In this document: piece after piece, positions 20,768 to 32,075 of the stretch
Layout: each line of letters begins with the position of its first letter
How positions within the stretch are numbered: the first letter of the stretch is position 1
Origin: Ruania zhangjianzhongii
GTDB lineage: Bacteria; Actinomycetota; Actinomycetes; Actinomycetales; Beutenbergiaceae
Reading direction: 5' to 3'
DNA length: 64,000 bases
Assembly: GCF_008000995.1 (NCBI RefSeq)
Contig: NZ_CP042828.1
Location: forward strand, 3,586,882 to 3,650,881
Position numbers and translations under genes: made by a program
Notes under the pieces: model-generated
What the model was told of the DNA's origin: nothing
Seen by the model: the letters and a program-made list of their open reading frames with translations, nothing else
Databases searched by the model: none

Positions 20768-21838
20768 TCACGAGGCCGAGGCTTCCGTGCTCTGCTGTGC
20801 GATCCGGTCGGCTCGCTTCATCGAACGCGCCGACGGCAGCTTCTTCTGCCGGGGGTCGAAGGCATCCCGCAACCCGTCCCCGATGAAGTTCACGCTCAGC
20901 ACGACGACGATGATGAACAGCCCGGGCCACCAGAACAGCCACGGCCGGGTACTGAACGAGCTCTGGTAGTCGCTGATCATCCGGCCCAGGGACACGCTCG
21001 GCGCCTGGATACCGAAACCGAGGTAGCTCAGGGCGGTCTCCAGCAGGATCGCTGCGCTCATCATCAGCGTGACCGACACGATGATCACGCCCATGGCGTT
21101 GGGCAGGATGTGCTTGAAGATGATCCGGGAGTTGCTGGCACCGGCCACCCGGGCGGCGTCGACGAACTCCCGTTCTCGCAGGGAGAGGAAGTCTCCGCGG
21201 ACCAGCCGGGCGATCGTGGTCCAGGAGATGAATCCCAGGGCCAATGCCAGCGGGAGGGCACTGGCACTGCCGACCAGCTTTCCGAGCACCGCACCGACCA
21301 CCAGCGTGGGCATGGTGATGAACAGGTCGGTCAGCCGCATCAGACCGGTGTCCGTCCAGCCGCGGTAGAAACCGGCGAGCGCGCCGATCAGCACTCCGAC
21401 CACGGTGACGACGACGCCGACCACCACCATGATCACCAAGGAGGTCTGCACCCCCTTCATCGTGCGAGCGAAGATGTCCCGTCCCAGCGTGTCCTGGCCG
21501 AACGGGTGGGCACCGATCGCGAAGCCGGCATCGCTCCACGGCATGGTGAGCGTGGGGGCTCCCCCGGGGTTCACCAACGCCGGCGTCTCCACCGGGTTCC
21601 ACTGCCACCAGCCGCCGACGTACCAGCCGAAGACCGGGAAGCCGATCGAGGAGAGCGCGAGCAGCGCGATCAGGATCAGTGCGACGAGGCCGATGATCGC
21701 GCCCCGGTGGCTGAAGAACCGTTCCCGGACGATCTGCCCCTGGGACTTGCCCTCGACGGCGCGCAGCTCGATCGCGTTCTCGGCCTCGCCGGCGCGGGAC
21801 TCGTCGGGGGGCTGCGGAGTGTTCATATCGCTACTCAT
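20768..21838 (-). CDS. oligopeptide ABC transporter permease (DppC type)
   Basis: A 356-residue inner-membrane permease. It has a hydrophilic N-terminus, one helix (IIGLVALILIALLALSSIGF), an outside loop (HPFGQDTLGRDIFART, the hallmark of DppC/OppC), then the core of five helices. The ATPase-contacting EAA loop reads EFVDAARVAGASNSRIIFKHILPN. Its ATG overlaps the stop codon of the upstream DppB-type gene by 4 nt, so the two are translationally coupled and assemble as a heterodimer. Confidence 0.94.
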   Translation of the reverse strand: MSSDMNTPQPPDESRAGEAENAIELRAVEGKSQGQIVRERFFSHRGAIIGLVALILIALLALSSIGFPVFGWYVGGWWQWNPVETPALVNPGGAPTLTMPWSDAGFAIGAHPFGQDTLGRDIFARTMKGVQTSLVIMVVVGVVVTVVGVLIGALAGFYRGWTDTGLMRLTDLFITMPTLVVGAVLGKLVGSASALPLALALGFISWTTIARLVRGDFLSLREREFVDAARVAGASNSRIIFKHILPNAMGVIIVSVTLMMSAAILLETALSYLGFGIQAPSVSLGRMISDYQSSFSTRPWLFWWPGLFIIVVVLSVNFIGDGLRDAFDPRQKKLPSARSMKRADRIAQQSTEASAS

Positions 21839-23373
21839 GCTTCCACCCGGATCCGTGGGTCGAGGACGGCGTAGATCAGGTCGGCCACGATGTTCGCGAC
21901 GATCGCGAGGAACGCGACGATCAGCAGGTAGGCCATCACCGGTTCGATATCGCTGGCGTTCAGATGTCGGACGAACATCTGCCCCATCCCCGGTCTACCG
22001 AAGATGTTCTCGGTGATGATCGCGCCACCGATCAGGGTGATGATGTCGATCGGGACGATCGTGGCCATCGGGATCAGCGAGTTCCGGAATCCGTGCCGCA
22101 TGATCACCGTGCGCTCGGTGAGGCCCTTGGCCCGCGCCGTGCGGATGTAGTCCTGGCTCATCACCTCGAGCATGCTGCCGCGGGCGTACCGCGTGTAGCT
22201 CGCGAAGGAGATGAGCATCAACGAGACGGTCGGCAGGATCAGGTGGGTGTACTGGTCCAGCGTGACCACCCAGAAGTTTCCACCCAGGTTCGGTGTGGTG
22301 TCCCCGATCGTGGGGATCGGACGGCCACCGATGGCGTTGGCATTCGTGTACGGTCCCCAGACCTGCATCACCTGGTCGATGAAGATCAGCGCCGCCACCG
22401 GCACAGCGGTGAGCGCACCGGTACGGACCGACTGACGCCAGTCCGGGCCGCGGTAGAGGGCTCCGACCACCCCACCGACTACACCGGCCAGCACGCCGAG
22501 GCCAAGCACGAGGGCCCAGTTCATCATCGGGGTGAGGTAGTAGAACACCCACTGCATCGGGATGTACAGCGCGACGCCGAGGACTGCCACAGTCAGGGCG
22601 GTCAGTAGCGAGCGCCGGTTCTTCAGACCGGTGGACAGCGTGGTCACGCCGAGTGCGATACCCAGGGAGGTGATGGTCAGCAGCACCGGGCCGATGTTCG
22701 GCGTCGTCCACCAGTCGGTGAGCTGGATGTAGAGCAGCACAGCGAGGGTCACCGCGCCGGCGGCGGCGCCGTTGATCAGCCTGCGCTGGGGAGCCCCGCC
22801 CAAGGCGAGTGCCCAGACCAGGCCGAACACTGCGGCGATACCGATCATCACCGGGATCGCGATCACCGGGTCGCGGAGGAAGTCATTGTACCCGATCGCT
22901 GCCCACTGCTTCAGCAGGACCGCCACCCAGAACGAGGGCAGCGAGAACATCAGGAAGGAGACGAAGGTGATCAGGTAGTCGAAGGAGGAGTACTGGCGCA
23001 GTGCGGAGACGATGCCGACTCCGATGCCGAGGATGATCGCCAGCACGGTGGAGGCGGTGACCAGCTGCATCGTGGAGACCATCGCGCCGGCGAGGATATC
23101 CACCACTTCACGGTTGGTGGTCCAGGCGGTACCCATGTCCCCAGTGACGAAGTTGCCCAGCCACATGAAGTAGCGGCTGATCACCGGTTGGTCGAGGTGC
23201 AGCAGCTCGATGCGCTGCTGCATCAGCAGCTCTTTGGTCGCGTTCGAGTCCGGGCGCATCCGGATGTCTTCGAGCGGGTCCATCGCCAGATCGACCATCA
23301 GGTACATCAGCAGTGATGACAGGATCAGGATGCCCACGCCGATCAGGACTCGGCGGACAATAAATCTCAGCAT
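21835..23373 (-). CDS. oligopeptide ABC transporter permease (DppB type) with a large internal insertion
   Basis: A 512-residue permease, against about 310-340 for the family. The N-terminal part (MLRFIVRRVLIGVGILILSS... DQPVISRYFMWLGNFVTGDMG) and C-terminal part (SYTRYARGSMLEVMSQDYIRTARAKGL EAA loop; IFGRPGMGQMFV) are canonical. Between them, residues about 170-360 insert several extra hydrophobic helices (VIAIPVMIGIAAVFGLVWAL, GAVTLAVLLYIQLTDWW, LLTALTVAVLGVALYIPMQW, WALVLGLGVLAGVVGGVVGAL). The insertion is in frame and compositionally native, so it is a real domain rather than an assembly error. Confidence 0.92.
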   Translation of the reverse strand: MLRFIVRRVLIGVGILILSSLLMYLMVDLAMDPLEDIRMRPDSNATKELLMQQRIELLHLDQPVISRYFMWLGNFVTGDMGTAWTTNREVVDILAGAMVSTMQLVTASTVLAIILGIGVGIVSALRQYSSFDYLITFVSFLMFSLPSFWVAVLLKQWAAIGYNDFLRDPVIAIPVMIGIAAVFGLVWALALGGAPQRRLINGAAAGAVTLAVLLYIQLTDWWTTPNIGPVLLTITSLGIALGVTTLSTGLKNRRSLLTALTVAVLGVALYIPMQWVFYYLTPMMNWALVLGLGVLAGVVGGVVGALYRGPDWRQSVRTGALTAVPVAALIFIDQVMQVWGPYTNANAIGGRPIPTIGDTTPNLGGNFWVVTLDQYTHLILPTVSLMLISFASYTRYARGSMLEVMSQDYIRTARAKGLTERTVIMRHGFRNSLIPMATIVPIDIITLIGGAIITENIFGRPGMGQMFVRHLNASDIEPVMAYLLIVAFLAIVANIVADLIYAVLDPRIRVEA

Positions 23374-23471
23374 AGGTGGGAACCTCGCGGGGCAGCACGG
23401 GCGAACCTTCGGCCAGCTCTAGCGCCAGCCTCTGGCAACGCACCGGACAACGGTGGAAGCCTCACGCGGCA

Positions 23472-23506
23472 CTCGTGGGGGGCGCCGGGCAGGCGCCCCC
23501 CACGAG
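23472..23506 (-). terminator. GC-rich hairpin between binding-protein and permease genes
   Basis: Perfect 15-nt arms (23472-23486 and 23492-23506) enclose a 5-nt loop, 31 bp after the binding-protein stop codon on the minus strand. There is no T-tract. Hairpins at this position in ABC operons usually stabilise the 3' end of the binding-protein message and attenuate transcription into the permeases, which would give more binding protein than permease. Confidence 0.65.
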
Positions 23507-23536
23507 CTGTGACCGCGTCAACGGCTAGAGCCAGGA

Positions 23537-25429
23537 TCAGGCGTCCGACTCCTCGCCTCCGCCTTCGTCATCGGTCAGGGTCGTGCTCCACTCCCAGAAG
23601 TTCCAGAAGATGGTCGGAGCCAACGCGATCGGGTCCACACCCTGCAGCTCCGCGTTGTACCCGGTGATCAGCGGGTGCTGATAGATCGTGTTGCCGAAGC
23701 CCTCTTCCACCAGGATCGTCTCGACCTGACCGAGGATCTCGATCTGCGCGTCGGGGTCGGTCTCGGTCTGCAGCTGGTCGAAGAGGCCGTCGACCTCGTC
23801 GTTGCTGAAGCCACCCATATTGTTGATGCTGCCGGTGCGGAAGTTCGCGTCCGGGGCGGTCACCGCAGTGGAGGTGGACTGCCAGCCGAACATCGAGGCG
23901 TCGTAGAGGCTGTTGTCGGACAGCTCCGAGCCCCAGTCACCGCTGGAGACGTCCACGATCTCGAACAGACCGTCGGCGCTCACCGCCTGGGTGATCAGCG
24001 TCAGCTGATCCTGACGCCGCACGTTGTCGGCGGCAGTGAGCATCCGGACCTCGACGGGGGTCTCCACGCCGGCGTCCTCGAGCAGCTGTGCGGCGCCCTC
24101 CGGGTCACCGTCGACCGGGTAGGCCTCGGCCATCCCGTTCACCTCGGTGATCGGACCGTAGCCCGGTGCACTCGGGGTCTGGCTGTAGGACTCACGAACC
24201 TCGGCCTCGGGGTTCAGCGGGGTGATGATCCGGTCGATGATCTCCTGCCGCGGGATCAGCTTCAGGAAGGCCTGTCGCACCGCCAGGGCGGTGTCCTCGT
24301 CACCGTCATAGGTGGCCGGGTCGAACGGTCCCCCGTTGTTGAAGACCAGGTCGACGTGCTCATACGTCGGGCCGATCCCGGTGAGCACCTCGAATCCGTC
24401 GCCGAGGTCCTCCAGGGCGGTCAGCGTGTCCGCACTCGCCTGCGGGGAGATCAGGTCCAGCTCGCCGTTCTCCAGCGCCTGCACCTGAGCCATCGGGTCC
24501 TCGTTGAACCGGACGGTCACCGTCTCGATCTGCGCGGCGTGCTCGCCCGTGTAGTCCGGGTTCGCCTTCAGGGTGATGTACTGGTCGCGTACGAAGTCGT
24601 CGAGCACATAGGCGCCGCTGGACAGGTACAGGGACTCGTCGTCCGGCAGGGTGTCACCGAACTGGAAGCCCGTGTTCCAGAACTCCGAGATGGGCGCGAG
24701 CGCTTCAGCGTCGTTGTTCGCGAACGCGTCGACCAGGGCCTGCTTGGCCTCGGTCGGGTCCTCGATGCCGAGAGCGTGCATCGCCACCACGTGTGCCGGG
24801 ACGCCCATACTGAGGTTGGTCTCCCAGTCGGCGAACGGCTTGGTGTAGGTAAAGGTGATGGTCTGGCCATCCTCGGAGATCTCCGGCATGTCCTCGATCA
24901 GGGCGACCGTGTCCACGGTGGCGTTGAAGAAGACGCTGTTCGCCAGCTGGTCCTCCGGGACCGGGTCCCCGTTCTCGTCGATCGGGGTACCTTCGGCGTC
25001 GGTCTCGAACTCTTCCGTGTTGAAGTTGCCGCTGACCGCGCCCCAGTACATGAGCAGATCGGCCGCGGTCACCGGAGTGCCGTCGGACCACTTCTGATCG
25101 TCGTTGATCGTGTACTCGACGGTCAGCGGGTCATCGCTGAGCTTCTCGTAGCTACCGAACGAGGTGTCCTGCACCAGGTTCAGGTCAGCGTCGTAGTAGT
25201 TGAACCCCGCGTTCAGCATGTAGTTGATGTTCGCGTTCGCCGTGGCGTTGCCGGTGGCGCTGTCATCGTTGTACTCGTAGTACGACTGGTTCCAGCCCAC
25301 GGTGACGGCTGTGCTCTGGTCGATGCCAGCGTCGTCGCCTTCTTCTTCGCCCGGCGTCTGGCACGCACTCAGTACGAGCGCGCCCGCTGCAACCATTGCA
25401 GCGGCGGCGGAAATTCGCCTGATCTTCAA
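23537..25429 (-). CDS. oligopeptide-binding lipoprotein (family 5 extracellular solute-binding protein)
   Basis: A 630-residue lipoprotein that delivers peptides to the DppBC-type permeases. The start is TTG at 25429: TAGGAGGA sits just upstream, and the product begins LKIRRISAAAAMVAAGALVLSACQ, a clean lipoprotein signal peptide. Longer in-frame starts add nonsense sequence. The SBP_bac_5 fold is recognised by TYTKPFADWETNLSMGVPAHVV, PFDPATYDGDEDTALAVRQAFLKLIPRQEII and FRTGSINNMGGFSNDEVDGLFDQ. The extreme C-terminus is acidic (DDEGGGEESDA). It is first in the operon, followed by a hairpin and two permeases. Confidence 0.92.
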   Translation of the reverse strand: MKIRRISAAAAMVAAGALVLSACQTPGEEEGDDAGIDQSTAVTVGWNQSYYEYNDDSATGNATANANINYMLNAGFNYYDADLNLVQDTSFGSYEKLSDDPLTVEYTINDDQKWSDGTPVTAADLLMYWGAVSGNFNTEEFETDAEGTPIDENGDPVPEDQLANSVFFNATVDTVALIEDMPEISEDGQTITFTYTKPFADWETNLSMGVPAHVVAMHALGIEDPTEAKQALVDAFANNDAEALAPISEFWNTGFQFGDTLPDDESLYLSSGAYVLDDFVRDQYITLKANPDYTGEHAAQIETVTVRFNEDPMAQVQALENGELDLISPQASADTLTALEDLGDGFEVLTGIGPTYEHVDLVFNNGGPFDPATYDGDEDTALAVRQAFLKLIPRQEIIDRIITPLNPEAEVRESYSQTPSAPGYGPITEVNGMAEAYPVDGDPEGAAQLLEDAGVETPVEVRMLTAADNVRRQDQLTLITQAVSADGLFEIVDVSSGDWGSELSDNSLYDASMFGWQSTSTAVTAPDANFRTGSINNMGGFSNDEVDGLFDQLQTETDPDAQIEILGQVETILVEEGFGNTIYQHPLITGYNAELQGVDPIALAPTIFWNFWEWSTTLTDDEGGGEESDA

Positions 25430-28338
<2,909 letters not shown>

Positions 28339-28355
28339 TAGATCACGCACGACGG

Positions 28356-28393
28356 CGGGCGTCAGGTGGGGATAGCACCTCACCTGGCGCCCG
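28356..28393 (+). terminator. hairpin downstream of icd
   Basis: Arms 28356-28368 and 28381-28393 pair with one G-U-compatible mismatch around a 12-nt loop, 18 nt after the icd stop codon. No T-run follows. This is a likely terminator of icd. Confidence 0.6.
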
Positions 28394-28469
28394 ACGTGCG
28401 TGGACATGCCCCGTGCCCCGCGTGCGTGGGCATGCCCGGTGCCCTCATCCGGAGGGGCAGAATGGCGGG

Positions 28470-29081
28470 GTGCGCTACGACCCGGCCAGGCACCACTGGC
28501 GGCCACTCACCGTCGATGCGGTGATCGCCCTGCTGGGCTCGAGCAGCACGAGATGGTGGCTCTCCGGCGGCTGCGGCCTCGACCACTGGCTGGGTCGCAC
28601 GACCCGGGAGCACGGCGATATCGACGTCAGCGTCATCCGCGAGGACTGGCGGCGGCTGGTCGCCGAGTTGCCCACCAGGCTCGAACTGCTCGCCGCGATG
28701 TCCGGTGCGCTGCTACCACTCGCAGAATGCGCTGACGACCCCGCCCTGCACAACATCTGGGTGCGATCAGCAGAGACCGGCGAGTTCGTGCTGCAGATCA
28801 ACATCGAGGACGGCGATCAGCACCTCTGGCGGTACCGCCGCCTCCCAGCGATCACCCGAGCCTGGGCACACGCGGTCGAATCGGTGCGCGGTGTGCCGAC
28901 GGTCAATCCCGCCGTCCAGCTGTTGTGGAAGTCCGCCCGACCGGTGGACAAGGACGATGAGGATCGGGCTGCGATCCTGCCTGTGCTGACGAGGACCGAC
29001 CGCCGGTGGCTGACCGATGCTATCGAGCGGGCCCACCCGCAGTCCCCCTGGTTGAGCGGTCGGGAGAACCTCGCTGACTGA
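28470..29081 (+). CDS. nucleotidyltransferase-domain protein (aminoglycoside adenylyltransferase-like)
   Basis: About 203 residues from the GTG at 28470. It carries the pol-beta-type signature WWLSGGCGLDHWLGRTTREH followed by GDIDVSVIREDW: GG near the start, then D-x-D metal ligands (the paired Asp in DID). This matches the ANT(2'')/LinB-like group of MNT-superfamily proteins. Later motifs (VLQINIEDGDQHLWRYRR, NPAVQLLWKSARPVDKDDEDR) also fit. Many relatives are not resistance genes, so the substrate is unknown. Its stop codon lies in a 19-bp direct repeat (29073-29107). Confidence 0.7.
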   Translation: MRYDPARHHWRPLTVDAVIALLGSSSTRWWLSGGCGLDHWLGRTTREHGDIDVSVIREDWRRLVAELPTRLELLAAMSGALLPLAECADDPALHNIWVRSAETGEFVLQINIEDGDQHLWRYRRLPAITRAWAHAVESVRGVPTVNPAVQLLWKSARPVDKDDEDRAAILPVLTRTDRRWLTDAIERAHPQSPWLSGRENLAD

Positions 29082-29123
29082 CGGGCCCGGCGCTGACTGA
29101 CGGGCCCAGTCTCGCTGATGGGC

Positions 29124-29717
29124 TCAGTCGGTGCGCCGGGCCGCTTCCCTCGCGGCGGACTGCACCCGGTCGTAGTACTCGCGCCACCAGGCGGCGTCCT
29201 GGCTGGGCAGGTTGTCGTTGCCGTCACTGAGTCCGGCGGCGGCGTCGATCGACTCCCGAACGATGTCCGCGTGGCCGGCGTGCCGAGCGACCTCGGCGAG
29301 CATGTGCACCACAATCCGCCCGAGGGTGACCTCGACACCGCCGTTGCCCCACCAGGGCACAACTCCCGTCGCGTCCAGGTCGAGCGCGGCGATGGTCTCG
29401 GCGCCGTGCTCCCGCACCCGAGCGAACAAGTCGAGGATCGACGCGGTGGACTCCTCGGCGGTGACCCACATGTCGACGTTGTCCGCAGGCTCCTCGTCCA
29501 GCAGCCAGGCCGGCGCGTCCGGGAACGGGCGACCGAACACCAGGCCGAAGTACTCTGCCTCCACTGCGGCCACGTGCTTGACCAGCCCGAGCAGATTCGT
29601 ACCGGTCGGCGTCAACGGCCGGCGCAGGTCGTACTCCCCGAGTCCGTCCACCTTCCACAGCAGCGCTGCGTGCTGCTCGTCCAGGTACTGGGTCAAGACT
29701 GCTTTGAGATCATCCAT
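29124..29717 (-). CDS. DinB-superfamily (DUF664) protein
   Basis: A 197-residue four-helix-bundle protein, started at the ATG at 29717 (MDDLKAVLTQYLDEQHAALLWK). A triad of His residues in the DinB positions (GLVKHVAAVEAEYFG; VVHMLAEVARHAGHADIVRE) would bind a metal. The family is related to mycothiol- or bacillithiol-dependent thiol transferases. No signal peptide is present; it is cytosolic. It stands alone in orientation between the nucleotidyltransferase and the glutaredoxin gene. Confidence 0.8.
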   Translation of the reverse strand: MDDLKAVLTQYLDEQHAALLWKVDGLGEYDLRRPLTPTGTNLLGLVKHVAAVEAEYFGLVFGRPFPDAPAWLLDEEPADNVDMWVTAEESTASILDLFARVREHGAETIAALDLDATGVVPWWGNGGVEVTLGRIVVHMLAEVARHAGHADIVRESIDAAAGLSDGNDNLPSQDAAWWREYYDRVQSAAREAARRTD

Positions 29718-29944
29718 CTCGGAACGGTATCGCCGACCTCCGGACACCGGCACTGCATTTACTGCGCACTCAGAGCCCCAGACCAGGTGCATCCGTGACT
29801 CATCACCTACACCTCGACACTCACGTCCTGGTGTGGATGTACTCCGGAGAACACGATCGCATCTTGGCCGCATACCCGGCACACGCCGTCTGGGCCTGAA
29901 TCAGCCGGCACGTTCGGCCGCGTCGTTGCGCGCGGGGACCGCGA

Positions 29945-30208
29945 TCAAGCCAGTCCGAGACCGGCGAGCTTCGCCTGCAGGTCCTCCTCGCTCGGCTCCA
30001 CCTGGTGGCTGCCGTCGGGGAAGACGACCACCGGGATGTTGGTGCGCCCGCTGATCTGCTGGGCGCGATCGGCGGCACTCGGATCGGCCACCAGGTCCAC
30101 GTACTCGTACGCCACGCCGGTGCGCTCGAGTGTGGCCTTGGCGCGGCGGCAGTCCCCGCACCAGTCGGCGCCGTACACGGTGATCCTGGGCTGATCGATC
30201 GGCGGCAC
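29945..30208 (-). CDS. glutaredoxin/mycoredoxin-like protein (CGDC active site)
   Basis: An 87-residue thioredoxin-fold protein. The active site GADWCGDCRRAKATLE (Cys17, Cys20) and the cis-proline segment TNIPVVVFPDGSHQVEP are intact. It fits the actinobacterial glutaredoxin-like group near mycoredoxin-1, which reduces mycothiol-mixed disulfides; classical Mrx1 has CGYC, so the exact role may differ. A short intergenic gap follows on both sides; it appears to be a single-gene unit. Confidence 0.88.
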   Translation of the reverse strand: MPPIDQPRITVYGADWCGDCRRAKATLERTGVAYEYVDLVADPSAADRAQQISGRTNIPVVVFPDGSHQVEPSEEDLQAKLAGLGLA

Positions 30209-30279
30209 AGTTTCTCCCTCTCGCCAACGGTAGGAACGGTCCGCAGCACTCTACGTCCGCCGGTGATGGCGCACGATGA

Positions 30280-30663
30280 TCATCCGGGATGCACCCACCC
30301 CGCCAGCAGCGCCGCACTCTCCTCGGCCGACATCCGCCCGGTCGCGACAGCGATCACCAGGTCATACGCGGCGTCCTCGGGCGCATCGAAGCGATGCCCG
30401 TTCAGGCCGTAGAACACGAAGACCGCCGTCCAGCCGAGTCGCTTGTTGCCGTCCACCAACGGGCGGTTCCGGGTGATCGACTCGAGCAGTACCGCGACCT
30501 TGTGGTGCAGCGACGGGTACGCCTCCCGGCCCCACAGCATCGACGTCGGCCGGTGCGCGGCCGCGTCCAGCAAGCCGACGTCACGCACCGCACTGACCCC
30601 GAGCTCACCGGCCAGGAAGAGCAGGTCGTCCACGGTGAGGAAGGTGGGCGACTGCTCGTTCAC
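30280..30663 (-). CDS. Doc-type (death-on-curing) toxin with altered Fic motif
   Basis: A 127-residue Fic-fold protein of the Doc group. Doc kinases phosphorylate EF-Tu using the motif H-x-F-x-D-x-N-K-R. Here the motif reads RPLVDGNKR: the first position is Arg67 (codon CGC at 30463-30465) instead of the catalytic His. Everything else is typical (FLTVDDLLFLAGELG, RDVGLLDAAAHRPTS, LGWTAVFVFYGLNG). It overlaps the upstream antitoxin gene by 4 nt. Activity is therefore doubtful. Confidence 0.85.
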   Translation of the reverse strand: MNEQSPTFLTVDDLLFLAGELGVSAVRDVGLLDAAAHRPTSMLWGREAYPSLHHKVAVLLESITRNRPLVDGNKRLGWTAVFVFYGLNGHRFDAPEDAAYDLVIAVATGRMSAEESAALLAGWVHPG

Positions 30664-30863
30664 CGGGACAGTCGATCGAGCAAGCCGGCGTAGCGCTCGC
30701 GTCCCTCATCGGAGAGCGCCTGAACTCGATCCCGATGAACCGAGCGGGCCGCTGCATCCTCGATCGCTCGCACAGCAGCCTCGTGCTTGCTCATCCGGTG
30801 CGCTGCAGCGAGCGTGGCCAACGCTTCGTCCTGTTCCGGTGTCAGCCGCAAGGTCATCGCCAT
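30660..30863 (-). CDS. ribbon-helix-helix antitoxin partner of the Doc-type toxin
   Basis: A 67-residue protein beginning MAMTLRLTPEQDEALATLAA, the beta strand plus helix of a CopG/RHH DNA-binding fold, then HRMSKHEAAVRAIEDAAARS. The C-terminal tail (SDEGRERYAGLLDRLSR) would wrap the toxin. Its stop overlaps the toxin start (ATGA-type), and antitoxin-first order is typical. It likely autoregulates the pair from 30864-30886. Confidence 0.82.
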   Translation of the reverse strand: MAMTLRLTPEQDEALATLAAAHRMSKHEAAVRAIEDAAARSVHRDRVQALSDEGRERYAGLLDRLSR

Positions 30864-30886
30864 GAAGCGATGGTATCACTGTGGTA

Positions 30887-32017
30887 TCACACCCGCCTCG
30901 CGACGAACACCCACTCCCGGCCCGGGCGGTCCGGCGCATCGCGCACCTGCTCCACCTCGAACCCGCATCGGGCCAACGAGGCCTCGATCGCCGCCCGGGA
31001 GCGAAACCGCAGCGTGGAGACGTCCGGGATACTCACGCCGTCGTCAACGAACCGCGTCACCCCACGGAAGGTGACCAGCTCCCCGCGCACGTCCAGGAGC
31101 TCGTTCCAGGTCTCCACCCTGCCCACACCGGGAACCCGCACCGCAGTGAACGAGTCCTCCCGGCTCCACCGCTCCCAGGCCCGCACCTCGGGGATCCGGG
31201 TCTCGAACACCAGGTGCCCACCGGGCACGAGCGCGGCGTGGATACCGGCCAGTGTGTCCTCCCACTCGGTATCGGTGGTGAACACCTGGGCCACGTTCGC
31301 GGTCATCGTGGCCAGGTCCACCTGCATCGGCGGCAACGTGGTCGCATCCCCGTCCAGCCAGGTCACCGCAGCCGCACCGGTCTTCGCGCGGGCCACCTCC
31401 AGCGAGGCGGCCGCCGGGTCCACCCCGGTCACCTGGTAGCCACGCTCGGCGAGCAGGACAGCGAACGTGCCGGTACCGCAGCCGACGTCCAGCACGCTGG
31501 CGGCTCCGAGTTCCTCGGCCAGCGCCACGTAATGGTCCAGGTCGGAGCGGTCCGGATCGAGTGGGTCGTACAGCGCGGCCAGCCGCGGGTCGCTGAAGCC
31601 GCCGTCGGCAAACACCTCCCGATCCGAGACGGCGGCGATCGCCTCCACCTCCACCAGCTGGCCGGTGTAGCCGAGCACGGTCACGCCCATCAGCGTGCTC
31701 GGTACGTCGTGGTCGCCGAACGCGGCCCGGACCACGTTCCACACCGTCACCAGGTCGGCTTGGTCGCTCGAGGCGACCAGTACGCGAGTGGAGACGACGT
31801 CGTGCAGGTTCGCTCCGCCGTCGGCAAGGGCCTGGATGAGGTTTTCCACGACGGCGCGGGCCTGGGCCTGGTAGTCCCCCTCCCCGACCGTTCGCCCACT
31901 CGCGTCCAGCGGGCACGCGCCGGCGAGGAACAGCAGGCGGGACGAGGCGGGCACGCTGGCGGCGTAGGCGTAATCGGCGGGGGCGAGGGTGGCGGAGCGG
32001 ATCAGGCGGACGGTCAT
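30887..32017 (-). CDS. RidA-domain / SAM-dependent methyltransferase fusion
   Basis: A 376-residue two-domain protein. Residues about 1-130 are a RidA/YjgF-type domain (LFLAGACPLDASGRTVGEGDYQAQARAVVENL, VVSTRVLVASSDQADLVTVWN, PSTLMGVTVLGYTGQLVEVE), the fold that hydrolyses reactive enamine/imine intermediates. The Arg in STRVLV sits where RidA proteins bind the carboxylate. Residues about 150-376 are a class I methyltransferase with the SAM motif VLDVGCGTGTFAVLLAERG and VTGVDPAAASLEVAR. The junction is in frame with no stop or slip, so it is a genuine fusion. The substrate is unknown. Confidence 0.82.
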   Translation of the reverse strand: MTVRLIRSATLAPADYAYAASVPASSRLLFLAGACPLDASGRTVGEGDYQAQARAVVENLIQALADGGANLHDVVSTRVLVASSDQADLVTVWNVVRAAFGDHDVPSTLMGVTVLGYTGQLVEVEAIAAVSDREVFADGGFSDPRLAALYDPLDPDRSDLDHYVALAEELGAASVLDVGCGTGTFAVLLAERGYQVTGVDPAAASLEVARAKTGAAAVTWLDGDATTLPPMQVDLATMTANVAQVFTTDTEWEDTLAGIHAALVPGGHLVFETRIPEVRAWERWSREDSFTAVRVPGVGRVETWNELLDVRGELVTFRGVTRFVDDGVSIPDVSTLRFRSRAAIEASLARCGFEVEQVRDAPDRPGREWVFVARRV

Positions 32018-32075
32018 AGCGGTGACGCTACGGCCCGCAGTACCTGAGCGGCCAGGCGAATTCCGCCCCGCTGCG

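Noticed and set aside
28470-29081. Antibiotic-resistance gene (ANT(2'')-type)
   Set aside because: The nucleotidyltransferase signature is real, but similarity is to the broad family and there is no mobile element or resistance context. Resistance is not supported.
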